Source: Meconema thalassinum | Taxonomy: Eukaryota > Arthropoda > Insecta > Orthoptera > Tettigoniidae | Direction: 5' to 3' | NCBI GenBank assembly: GCA_946902985.2 | Contig: OX336396.1 | Location: 235,492,297 to 235,556,296 of the forward strand | DNA: 64,000 bases | In this document: in pieces, positions 53,496-64,000 of the stretch | How positions within the stretch are numbered: position 1 is the first letter of the stretch | Layout of the letters: each line of letters starts with the position of its first letter | Program-made: the position numbers and the translations under genes | The notes under the pieces: model-generated | What the model saw: the letters and a program-made list of their open reading frames with translations, nothing else | Databases searched by the model: none | What the model was told of the DNA's origin: nothing

Positions 53496-56400
53496 TGTAC
53501 CCTTGCACAAGGCCTTCAGAACAGGACTCTGTCGTCGGGGCATGAACGGTACACTAGCTTGAATATGAAACTGTTCTGGATATTATAGGAAGATCACTAG
53601 GGCTGAATAAAATTCATCACACACAGATTCTGAATGAGAATAAACAAATTTAATGCACCAACACCAGTACAGCAAAAACAAATAAATGAAATAAAACCAA
53701 AATAGTAGAAATGAAATTTAAAATAATAATAATAATAATAATAACTCAAAGGTAAAATAAATCAAATACGGAATCAATAAAATTAAGTCGAAATCAAAAA
53801 TATAAACAATGGACTAATTAATGTCCAAAAACCACCAATTAAATGCTAATCAGCATCAATTAATACTTATCATAGTAGTTATGATGTATGATTACAATCA
53901 AATTTATTGACAAATAAAAACCAATCATATGGCAAAAAAAAAGAAAATGAATCAAAAATGAAATCTGGTTAACACCAATTAGCATTAATTGCCATAATCA
54001 AATTTATTAATTACGATGATAAGATATCATCAGAAAGTTAAGTTATTAAGAGATGATGGATCAAGAGGGTCCGGTCAACTGTAACAACAGTATGGATTAA
54101 GAAAAAGAAATCCATTTATACGAAATTAATCAATCATTAATCTGAGTAACATAATAATCATTGAGTCTAATATCATCCAATTACATTTCAGATACATGGT
54201 ATGTTCAAATATCAGAGACATCCATGGCCATTCCGAAGTATACATTATAGCCTAGCCATTGGCTTATTTAATTATTAATGGCGTTTAATTAACATTTACT
54301 AGAATCCCTCCGTTAAATAAAAGTTTACCCTCATATCAAATCTTAACCTTCGTGGCATTAATTATGTATTTCTATCTGCGAACATGAATATGATTTATGC
54401 ATCTTATTTACATACTCTTGTAAATTAATTATGGAAGCCTTTCCGTACGGAATCTTAATGCTCAATCCCGACGTTACTTTGGACGTCTTAGCTTTAAAAC
54501 AAATTAGCTGAATCAATGAAGCCATTGAATTTACTTAGCCTTGAAACACCCTTACAAATTGTCACATATTACATTAACATATTAGCAATATGATAAGCCT
54601 GGCTTCGGCCCTTGCGTTCGACGTGATACATTCTCGAACCAAGCACTCGATGCCTTGTCAAATAATTCATGGATATATAATAAACAAACTAAGAAAAATG
54701 CCTTAAAAACAGACAAAAATAGCATCATAAAAAAATGATGACTAATCATTTGCCTTTCAAACTAGGGTTGGATAAACATGAAAAACAATTAATAATTCCA
54801 ACCAAACATTATTAAAGTAATCGTATCGTGTCAGAGTCACGTTAGGCAACGGTGAATGTATTTGAAGCCGCGACCCCTGAAAAAGATAGACATGGCACAG
54901 AAGAAATACCTTGTATCAGTGTTATGTTAAGCAACGGTGAATGTATTTGAAGCCGCGACCCCTGAAAAAGATAGACATGGCACAAACATGTTCTTAGCGG
55001 ATTATTCAATAGGGTCAATATGTATTTAGGGGTATTCGCTACCTACACATTTCTTACCTTGAATGCCTTATCTCGCAGAACGAGGTTACAATAGAACAAA
55101 GCATGGTCCGTTCAACAATTATCGAGAAAAAGAAATCTCAAGATAATTTTGAACCAATATTAACTATAAAAAAAAACTAATAATAATTATTTTCCAGGAC
55201 CGAAAATAATTATTCATGAACACAGGACTCTAAGGTCACTGTCTAGCTAGTACCCATTTAAAAAGACTGATCGACCAGGTATGAATAAAAGGATTTCGAA
55301 CACGGGACCGCAAGGTTATTGCCTATCTAGTACCCGTTTAAAAATAGCGTCTGGACCAGGCACAACAAAAGGATATCGAACCCGGGACTGTATGGTCAAC
55401 AGACAAAACCGTCCCTTATATCAAAATGACCAGTAAAAGAAACGCTATCGATTGGAGGCATCAGGGTAGTGACCTAACATACCCTTACGTGAATATTAAA
55501 CTTGGGACCAAACATAAGAAAAATTTAAATGAATCGCTGCGGCAAACACCCGAGTCCAGAGTGGACCCCTCCTTCTCTTTGTGGCAAGTGACAATGGACT
55601 GGCCTCGCCTGCTGGCTGACCTTGACCGTGAAAGGTAGAAATGCAAGTCTTCACCCCTTCCCCCGGGCTAATATTTGGCTGTATTCTCACCAGCTGATCG
55701 GGCTGGATCTTAGTATTCTAAAAGTGGAGCGGGACGCTCTCATTTGGATATAGATTAATTATAGCATTATTTTATCTGCGCTTGATGGCCACTACCTTAC
55801 ACATACAATTCACTTATTATCATTGTAAACTTATCATACTAACTCTCATCTGTCACCTTCCCTCAGGTCTTATTACCTGGCATCATTATCTATTTTACCT
55901 TATTTCATCGTAGATTCCTCCTTACAACATCTTACCTGTATGGCCTTAAATATCACACGCGTTCAATAAAAACTGATATAACAATTAATGAGGCTGGGTC
56001 AGCCGTCACTTATATCATTGTAAACTTATCATACTAACTCTCATCTGTCATCTTCCCTCAGGTCTTATTACCTGGCATCATTATCTATTTTATCTTATTT
56101 CATCGTAGATTCCTCCTTACAACATCTTACCTGTATGGCCTTAAATATCACACGCGTTCAATAAAAACTAATATAACAATTAGTGAGGCTGGGTCAGCCG
56201 TCACTTATATCATTGTAAACTTATCATACTAACTCTCATCTGACATAATTCACGCCTTTGTAAACTGTCCTATAAACTTTACTCATTGCTACACCATAAT
56301 ACTGCATATCATCCATCACAATACACCATGGTCCTTTAAATATCGTCCCAAAAAAAATCATCGGCTATTAATTCATCCGGTATGTAAATACATAAATTAC

Positions 56401-58071
56401 TATCTCTGGTCAATTACACGAAATAATGAGATTTTGCCTGGAAAGGGCACCTATCGAAATACCATGCTTCGTTCGTTCTATTTGGGTCGAAAACACAGGG
56501 GATATTTCTAACACACATCTATAAATAAAATAGGGAATTCTACCATGTGTTTTATGTACGGATACGATTACCTAGCAACATCCTTACGTTAAGTTAGGCA
56601 CTTTTAATTCATTAAAATAATTATTCTGATCCCTAATCCTTATGAGCGTACCCAGCTCCTTCAGATGCACAACTATGGTCGCCATTGACACGGTCATTGT
56701 ACACACAAGATAAAACAAATCAAAAGAAAACAAATAACATGCTAACATTATGGCGATAAAATCCATGAATTATTTGACGCTTTAAAATATAATCAAAAGG
56801 TACTTATCATATTGAAGACTTCCTTCATCATTTGCAAGAGTTGGACCAGAGGCCCGCAACAGTATAACTTAACACATGACCTCCATGGCCGGTTCGAATC
56901 CCATCACGATGATGTAGAACCACTCGATAATATCACTGCAACCCTCCATTATCACTAGGTCGCTATAAGCCAGCACCCTTTTAAAATGCACACACACACA
57001 TATTTAATTAGATTATGCACCACTAAAAAAACTATACATTAGTGGACTATACACTTGTGTCATAGATGACAAATTCTCACACTATTTCCACACTTGTCGC
57101 GGACACATTTTCTGTTACATATTTTTCACTTGAATTACATATAATTTCACACCCGTCCTTACTGTTATACACATTCACAGCTCAGTATTCATTTTTAATA
57201 TTATTTCGCATCAGCCGAACAATGGACTGTGCGTTTCGTACATTAATGCTTGGGCGTGACGCTACATGGACCAGCATCCACTAACGTTGGCTGAATGATG
57301 AACAATGCCCCTGTCACAAACTTCACCCACATATATGACAAAATGGTTGCCAATTCACAGTTTTGCACATACGACACCAAATGCTCCCTTCACAATCATA
57401 GGCTACAGTAATCAGGTACCTTAATTTATACACAAAAATATGGCCTTGCTAATCATATGATTCACGACAGAACTCGATCATAGGCTAAGTTTATATCATC
57501 AGCGCTTGGGTAGAACTAATTTCTTGTTGAAGGACGCTATGTTCTCTCTCTCACACACTCGACGTTGTCAGATTTCCTTGCGCAGGGACTACTTTCATTC
57601 GATGAACACAGAGATATTTAATCCGTTACCGCATTCCCAAAATTCTTGATAATAATTAGATTCATCATGGGCGTTTCAGATCATTCCTGTAATGCCTTGA
57701 TCTCTTGTAACTAACTGAAGCGTACTCTTTAAGGGCGGAGTCAGGCATCTACTGCGTGCTAACTTGAGATAGTTACTGCGTTTTGGCAAGATTCTCAGAA
57801 TTCGCTGGGGTGCTCCTGCTCTGAAACTTGCAGGCAAGCGACTTGGAATGCACCTGCTCTGTCCATTGTGTGAAAACCATAAATTTCTCCCTGTCAGAAC
57901 TGCCAAGCCATATACAGTATATGTGGTCTCACTACGGCAGAAAGATCCTAGTTATTTCTTATGATCATTACATAATGATGATTTCATTCTCATTAACATC
58001 ATGACATTGCCCCATATAAGTACTCCAGTGACATAATGTGTCCATGGCCTAAGACATAGGCCAAGGGCACA
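53496..58071 (-). repeat. Gypsy-2 5' LTR, 4,576 bp
   Basis: Same length as the 3' LTR and apparently the same sequence, including the three internal tandem arrays. It should hold the promoter; I cannot locate the start site reliably by eye. Confidence 0.95.
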
Positions 58072-58075
58072 ATAT

Positions 58076-59160
58076 GTCTAAGGGTTTATCGATGTGGTGT
58101 ATATTATGAGGTGAATGGGGTGAAAATTGGGGGTTGAGGGATTCTTGACGGAGCGTGTATCTCTGAAACGACATAGGCGTGAAGTTTGAAATTCGGTGGG
58201 AAAAAACAGCTTAAAATACAGGTAAATAGGTGTTCGAACGTTTTTTCATGAATCCAATTTAAGGGGCCCTTGGAGAGGGGTGAAATTCTGGGGGAAAAAA
58301 ACAGGAAAGAAAGTGTCCTAAATGATTGACTCACTTACTCACTCATCAACCTCAGGGGGAAAACAGCTTTAAATAAGTAAATAGGTGTTTGACCGTTTGT
58401 TTCATAAATCCAATTTAAGGGGTTCATAGGGAGGGGTGAAATTATCAAAAATAAATGGAAGAAAATGTCCTGACTGACTCACTCACTCTTCATCGCCGAG
58501 CCAAAATTATTGAAGTTAGAAACATGACATTTTGGGGATATGATCGTTGTATGTCGAAAACGTCCACTAAGGAAAGAGTTTTGGATATTCAGGTTCTAAA
58601 GAGGTGTTAAGGGGGTAAACGTGCTTTCCATTGAATAACAATATCTCACGAGTGTTTTCATTTGGGGATGTGATACTTGGCACATATACTAATCATTAAA
58701 AATAAGCTGACACATGTCTAATGGTTCTTCGATGTAGTGTATATTATGAGGTGAAAGGGATGAAAAGAGGGGGTTGAAAGATTCCTAACTGAGCGTGTAT
58801 CTCTTAAACGACATAGGGAGGAGCCTGAAACTCGGAGGAAATCTATCAGCTTAAAAATAAATAAACAAATGAATAAATAAATAAAATAAATAGGTGTTCG
58901 ACCGTGTTTTCATAAATGCAATTTAATGGGCATATGGGGAGGGGTGATTTTCTGGAAGAAAAACGTCCACTAAGGAAGGATTTTTGGATGTTTGCTCTCA
59001 TCGACCAACCAAAACTATTAAAGTTAGAAGAATGATATTTTGGGGATATGTTTGTTTGTTGTGTGTCGAAAACGTCTACTCCGGAGGGATTTTTGGGTAT
59101 TCAGGTTCTAAAGTGGTGTTAACGGGGTTAAACCTGCATTTCATTGAAAAACAATATGAT
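58076..59160 (+). repeat. Tandem array of ~640-bp units, right part
   Basis: Landmarks continue at 58588 and 59100. After subtracting Gypsy-2 plus one ATAT, the first spacing across the insertion is 639 bp, fitting the array; the last unit is shorter (512). The array ends in GACGCGAGCGATGCGAGG. Confidence 0.8.
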
Positions 59161-59190
59161 ACGACTATGACGCGAGCGATGCGAGGCTAA

Positions 59191-59666
59191 AATTGAGATG
59201 GTGTGTGTCTGTGTATTACTCAATCTCGCAAGTACCACTGGTCCGATTTACGTGAATTTTACATGGAAGTAGCTGATTTACCTGGTTAACATATAGGTTA
59301 CTTTTGATTTCAATCCTTTGCACTATTTAAAATTGCGGCCATTTTAGTGACGTCACTACACCCTTTGGTTTCAAACTTTCATATTTCCATTTCAAATAAA
59401 AAGAGAACGCTAAGAAATAGCAAACTTTTGATGGCATATGCGAGGTTTAAAATTACATTTTCTATCCGAAAGGTATCTGCAACTGTTAGCGAGTAAAACC
59501 TAAATTTGTGCTATAAAACACGGTCAACGCCGAGCGGTGTAGTTGGACAAAATGTTCCATCCTTAATCTCCCTCTGCGCAGCACCTCGCCTATCCCCTGT
59601 TTTAACTGTCACCTTCACATTTTAATTTATTTATGACGCGTAGCGAAGCACGGGTACTTCAGCTAG
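59191..59666 (+). mobile_element. Helitron family B copy B2, 3' end intact
   Basis: Starts within family B (GAGATGGTGTGTGTCTG) and parallels B1, then runs to GCGAAGCACGGGTACTTCAG and CTAG (59663-59666), followed by T. The canonical hairpin-CTAG end is clear. The 5' TC tip is missing. Confidence 0.7.
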
Positions 59667-61659
59667 TCTACATATATAAAAAAGAAAATTTGTCCTTTTT
59701 TTTCTGAATTTCTACGGAAATTTGAGTTATTTACACGTTTCAGACTGTTTTATGATAGATGCGTGCGAAAATAATGTTTTGGTCTGTCTGTCTGTTTGCT
59801 TGATTGTCTGTGGACAACTTTGTTCCCTTATAACTCGAGAACGGCTGGGTGTATCAACGTAAAATTTGGTACAGATATCCATCAGAGGCACGACACTAAT
59901 CATTGATGTAACTCTTCTCTATACCTCTCATAAAAGGGGGCATACCCCCTTAAAATACATGCTGAAATAGGAGTAGAAGGACGAGACAAAGCTCATTTTC
60001 AGCCCCTCAATGTGAGAGACAAACCTCGGGGGCCCTAAAAGCACATTTTATGGTCCTACGTCCAACCGTTTTTGACATATTCTCAGAAAACTAACTTAAT
60101 TTAATAAACTATGAACGAATGCAAGCCGATAACCTTGGCAACAGATTCTCAGAGATCCATCTATTGCTGTAAGACGCAATACAATTCCATTAATTACATT
60201 AGTGTGAAAGTTTGCAAACGGTTAGATGGTTATTATGGAACCGAATTAAGCTGTAAATGTCATCAATACGTAAAATGCGCTGAAGGGGGTCAAGGGGTAG
60301 TCTAGATTTTTTTCACGCGATTTACATCTGCGGGTGTGGTATGGCAGGTCTATTATATTCCTATCCCTATGTTATATTATTATTAGTATTATATTATGGC
60401 GTACAACGACGAGACAAAGCCCCTCGGTGACAGAAACAAAACTCGGGGGCCCTAAAATGTCCTCGAAAACTGCATTATAAGGCTCTAAATCCAACAGTTT
60501 CTGAAATATTCCCCGAAAACTAATTTAATTTAATTTAACAAACTACTGAAGGAATGCAAATCGGTAACCATGAGAACATTATATCAAGGGGTGGCTTACA
60601 ACTTTCCTTCTATTTCTGTAAGAAGCAATGCCACTCCAGTTATTACATTTCTGTGAAAGTTTGCAAATGGCCATAAGGTTATCACGGAACTAACGTAGAC
60701 TGTACAATTCCTCAATGCTATTAAGGGAGTCAAGGGGTAACCTAGGATTTTTTCATGCAATTTTCACGTGCGACATATAGTGCAGAAGGTCTATTATATC
60801 TCCAAACAACAACATTATTTTCAAAAATTCCTGAATTGAACTAGCATTTTTTGCGGCTTTTAGGAATTTGGGCCATTTGAGACTAAAGAACCTGAATTTT
60901 CATGCACCACAAGCTTTTATAATTTATGAAAGAGGTCTTCCTGTGTATGGGGACCCAACACAACGTAGAGGGTCAGTTTTTATGTGACGTGTATTGCGTT
61001 TCATCTACAAGGCTTTCAATTCTATTTCATGTCAGGAAGTACACGTCAGGTGAATTTACTTTGAGAGCACATTTCAACTAATTTTTTTTTTGTCGACATA
61101 CGGGTTCATCGTAAGGATGATTTTCTTTGATACTGTGTGGTAGATATACCCATATTTGGATTTCTGGGTGATATGTTGTAGACAATAGTATTGTCTGTCT
61201 GTCTGTCTTTCTGTGTATCCTTATGTACGCCTATAACTCATGTTCGGATGCTTGGTGCATCGTAAAATTAGGTATGGTAAACATGAGTCAATACACCAAT
61301 CATTTATAAAACTCTTCACCGTTCATTTCATACAGTAGAAGGGTGGATATAGGGAAAACCTTCTCAAAATACATGCTAAAATAGGCGAAATATAAAAATT
61401 ATCCTAGAAGGACGACCAAAGCATATGTTGCACTTCTCAATGAGAGAAACAAAATTCGCGAGTCTATAAAGGGTCTCCGAAAACCACATTATAAGGCCCT
61501 TAAATTAACAGTGTGTGTGATATTCCCAGAAAACTAACTTCGTTTTGATAAACTTATGAAGGAATGACAAGCCGCTAACCATTGCAACAGTAGCTCAATT
61601 GATAGTGTCTGGTGCGTCTCTAAAGGCAACAGTACTTAAAAGGGACGTAACACCAATAA

Positions 61660-61723
<64 letters not shown>

Positions 61724-61774
61724 ATGTCTGGTGTTAACACCGAAAACCGTTCGAAGAACGGGTACTTCTGCTAG
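59667..61774 (+). mobile_element. Helitron family A copy A3, both ends present
   Basis: 5' end TCTACATATATAAAAAAG abuts the CTAG of the previous element. 3' end ACCGTTCGAAGAACGGGTAC, then CTAG at 61771-61774 followed by T. About 2.1 kb, non-coding, with a GTCTGTCTG microsatellite near 59783. A segment with CATCTATTGCTGTAAGACGC-like sequence recurs near 60155 and 60600. This is the reference copy for family A. A SINE remnant is nested at 61615. Confidence 0.75.
61615..61724 (+). repeat. 5'-truncated SINE with (TTA)n tail, 9-bp duplication
   Basis: TGTCTGGTG flanks it at 61606-61614 and 61725-61733. The insert holds CTTAAAAGGGACGTAACACC and AATAACA, then about 60 bp of (TTA)n (about 61662-61722). 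The 3' domain equals that of the SINE at 15975. Head and boxes are missing. Confidence 0.8.
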
Positions 61775-61786
61775 TAATCTAATGAA

Positions 61787-62377
61787 AGAATGCAAGCTGG
61801 TAACCATGGCAACAAAATCTCAGAGGACCATCTATTTCTGTAAGACGCAATGCAATTCCATTTATTACATTACTGTGAAGTTTGCAAACGGCGACAAGGT
61901 TATCACGGAACCAAATTAAGCTGTAAAATTCACCAATACGTATAATGAGCTTAAGGGGGTCAAGGGGTACACTAGAATTCCTTCACGCGATTTTCACGGC
62001 ATGTGTGCTACGGAAGGTGTTTTATATCCCTATCTCTACATTGTTTATTTTTATATGAATCAACAACAAAATTTGGTACAGATATCCATCAGAGGCACGA
62101 CACCAATTATTGAAATAACTCTTCTCCGTACCTCTCATAAAGGAGGAAGGAAGGAACATTGTTGTTTAACGTGACCATTAATCTCGCGATCTGGAGCACA
62201 GGACCTCCTTTTTACGTGGAATCCGAACCACAGGACATGGCAATTCACTTCGAAAATCTCATATGCCTTGACCGGGAATCGTACCCGGTCCTTTCTTTCA
62301 TAAAGGAGGATATCGGCCCCTACTGGTTTGGGTGATCGTGAAGATGATAATGAAATGTAAACTATAACTAAGACTAC
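61787..62377 (+). repeat. Composite repeat: Helitron A fragment plus SINE family D
   Basis: Aligns with 35341-35924 including the minus-strand SINE (62152 onward), with only a few substitutions. Both copies end CTAAGACTACT. The shared composite shows the SINE was inside before duplication. Confidence 0.8.
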
Positions 62378-64000
62378 TGTGCCCAATCGGGCACGGCAGA
62401 TTGGCATCGAACTCTGGTCTTATCAGAGAAGACCATGCACATGATTCTAACTAGAATCGAACCATTGATCTCTGAGGGGGAACAGTTTTAGGGAACCCGA
62501 AGAGCAATGCGTTAAATAATGACATATAATAATGTAGCATGATTTCACGGCCAGTATGTGAATATCATAGCAGTTTAAGGTGAAGAATTATAAGCAAATG
62601 CAAGCAAATATACGTTTTCGAAGCATACAAGAACGAAAGCAGGCCAGTTTGACGTTTTACTAATTGGAGTTGGCAAGTGGGTGGAGATTGTAGGCGCCGA
62701 GGGAACTACTTTCGTCTGGACCGAGGAGACAGCTCAAAATTAATGACTCGGGTATTCACCGCTTGACAACGATGGAACCTATAGTGGGGATGACTGCCCA
62801 CGGAAATTAATTAATTACAGCCAAGTGGAGCATTGAAATGGAGTGAAATGTACACCCAGGTGAATATATTCAAGGAGAGATAATTTAGGAGGGATTTTAC
62901 ACCTAAATTAAAGCCTATATCTCTAAATGAGCGTGTTAACACCGAGCCTACGCTCGAGAGGAGTGATTTGGTGACCAGCCAGAGGGGAATCACCATGGTG
63001 GCGTCCTGACGCGATGGAATAAGGCAATTAATTGTAATTAATTGGCCGAAGCGATCGCCGGCACGCGAACGTTTATGAAACTTCCACGCCTAAATAAACA
63101 AGGTGTATATGTCATTTCGGCTGAAAATGTATTATTTCAAGGAAGGAGTCGCACCCGTATGTCCGGTGGACTAGTTTTTACGAGAAACCTTTATAAGGGG
63201 GAGCAGTGCAGACCAAGCCAGTTGTCTTCAGTCTGTTCTCAAGTTTTTCTCCAGTACACACGTAACTAATACGCTGCCAGTAAGCGCGCGAAATGTTACA
63301 GTATCGACGCTCAGCAATTGAAGAACAATTGAAGCACAGCGTACAGCTTCATAAGTATAATCATGAAGTGCGTCGAAGTTAATCTAATACAGATATTTAT
63401 CCATTATCTGACGCAAATATAAGTTCGCTACAGCGAAAGAGTAAATAATAATGTTTTTGGACATTACATATACCAGGAGGTATTGTCAGAGTTGTATATG
63501 ACATTATCATCAGGATCACTACAATTATGGGAGCCTGGAAGGCATCGCCAATTAATCTTGACAGTGAACTGAACGATATTGAAGGTGACGAGGATCGAAC
63601 GCCCGTAAACGCAGTTAGACTTTCACGGAGACCAGCGGTTGGCGTAATTGCAACGCATCTCTGAGGTCAGGCGGTAGGAGGAGTCCGATTAAGGATCAAC
63701 CTGTGAAAAAGTGAGAAAGTGTACATAAATTGTGTTATAGTGATTTAACAAGTGTTCATGTGTATTGTGATTAATATATATTGTGTAAAAGTGAAAGAAG
63801 CCACTGATAAGAGTATGTTTATCATGTGGGAAATATGTGAAATCAAGTGTCGTATAAGATATAGCATGATGGCTTAAATCAAGCGTCATGGTAGGTCCGG
63901 AGCTGGAATGCTGGTATCATCCAGCGAAAATGAAAAAGTGAGTACCAATTTACAATGTTATTCTAACTAAATAGTTCACCATACAACAATGCATCACTTT
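62378..64000 (+). other. Possible start of a third LTR element
   Basis: At 62378 the shared composite ends and TGTGCCCAATCGGGCAC begins, resembling Gypsy-1's TGTGCCC terminus. A TATA-like TTATAAG (63191-63197) lies 38 nt before TCAGTC (63228-63233), an arthropod initiator match. A leader-like region with GTGAAAAAGTGAGAAAGTG follows. No matching LTR end, primer site or gag is visible before the window ends. It could equally be another repeat or a genuine promoter. Confidence 0.3.
63191..63233 (+). promoter_or_regulatory. Candidate TATA box and initiator
   Basis: TTATAAG followed by TCAGTC. The spacing is several bases longer than the usual ~30, which lowers confidence. Confidence 0.3.

Larger units (their letters stand above)
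42381..58071 (-). mobile_element. Gypsy-2: complete LTR retrotransposon, minus orientation
   Basis: Bounded by TGTACCCTTG and CAAGGGCACA, flanked by ATAT duplications (42377-42380 and 58072-58075). Two LTRs of 4,576 bp each enclose intact gag and pol. Removing the element and one ATAT restores a normal array unit. I noticed no LTR difference on line-by-line comparison, so insertion is recent. At 15.7 kb it is large for Gypsy, owing to the LTRs. No env. It could be an active copy as far as the coding sequence shows. Confidence 0.96.
39741..59190 (+). mobile_element. Helitron-like unit C with tandem array, hosting Gypsy-2
   Basis: Starts TCTAATATTTAAAAGTG (39741), directly followed by a TATG microsatellite (about 39767-39797), and probably ends GATGCGAGGCTAA (59187-59190). 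Without Gypsy-2 it is about 3.75 kb, mostly a tandem array of ~640-bp units. No coding sequence of its own. The 5' end is convincing; the CTAA 3' end is less so. Confidence 0.5.

Noticed and set aside
61595..61807. Open frame containing a long run of asparagine
   Set aside because: Translation of the (TTA)n tail of a SINE remnant, not a protein.
63042..63269. 75-aa plus-strand open frame as host exon
   Set aside because: No domain or convincing splice context; it spans the putative TATA region.

Overview
This window is animal nuclear DNA, most likely from an insect with a large, repeat-rich genome. The dense tRNA-headed SINEs, rolling-circle (Helitron) transposons and Gypsy LTR elements suggest a hemimetabolous insect, possibly an orthopteroid, but the species cannot be fixed from sequence alone. 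I found no host protein-coding gene, rRNA gene, functional tRNA gene or CRISPR array. Nearly everything interpretable is mobile DNA or its debris, often nested several layers deep.

Layout. 0-6.3 kb: SINE copies, a canonical Helitron 3' end, a 718-bp inverted-repeat element with a 9-bp target duplication, and a LINE remnant hit by a SINE. 6.33-21.05 kb: a complete minus-strand Gypsy element (Gypsy-1). It has 3.3-kb LTRs, an intact gag, a pol broken by one in-frame stop, a 4-bp target duplication ATAG, and a 2.1-kb transposon inside its 5' LTR. 21.2-30.8 kb: LINE fragments, SINEs and three more copies of the transposon family found in that LTR. I call the family HINE-like because it resembles Helentron-associated elements. 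30.8-33.8 kb: a fossil autonomous Helitron whose zinc-binding, N-terminal and PIF1-type helicase segments can still be read. 33.9-39 kb: SINEs, fragments of a short Helitron family (family A), and a Tc1/mariner element with ~108-bp inverted repeats that landed in the 5' tip of one family-A copy. 39-59.2 kb: a Helitron-like unit carrying a ~640-bp tandem array, split by a second complete minus-strand Gypsy element (Gypsy-2, 42.38-58.07 kb). Gypsy-2 has two 4,576-bp LTRs in which I saw no differences, an intact gag and an intact 1171-aa pol. 59.2-62.4 kb: Helitron copies placed head to tail, then a composite repeat seen also at 35.3 kb. 62.4-64 kb: a stretch with promoter-like features that may be the start of a third LTR element.

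How the parts work together. Gypsy-1 and Gypsy-2 belong to one lineage: minus-oriented here, very long LTRs, coiled-coil Gag without a CCHC zinc knuckle, protease-RT-RNase H-integrase Pol ending in a GPY/F-type module, and gag and pol in different frames meeting at a long A run. Autonomous Helitron genes are present only as a fossil, while short non-autonomous Helitrons and HINE-like elements are abundant. SINE families with different tRNA-like heads share a 3' domain, which suggests a common LINE partner. Nesting gives a relative chronology: LINEs and Helitrons are oldest, then SINEs, mariner and HINE-like insertions; Gypsy-1 precedes the HINE-like element in its LTR; Gypsy-2 is the youngest large insertion.
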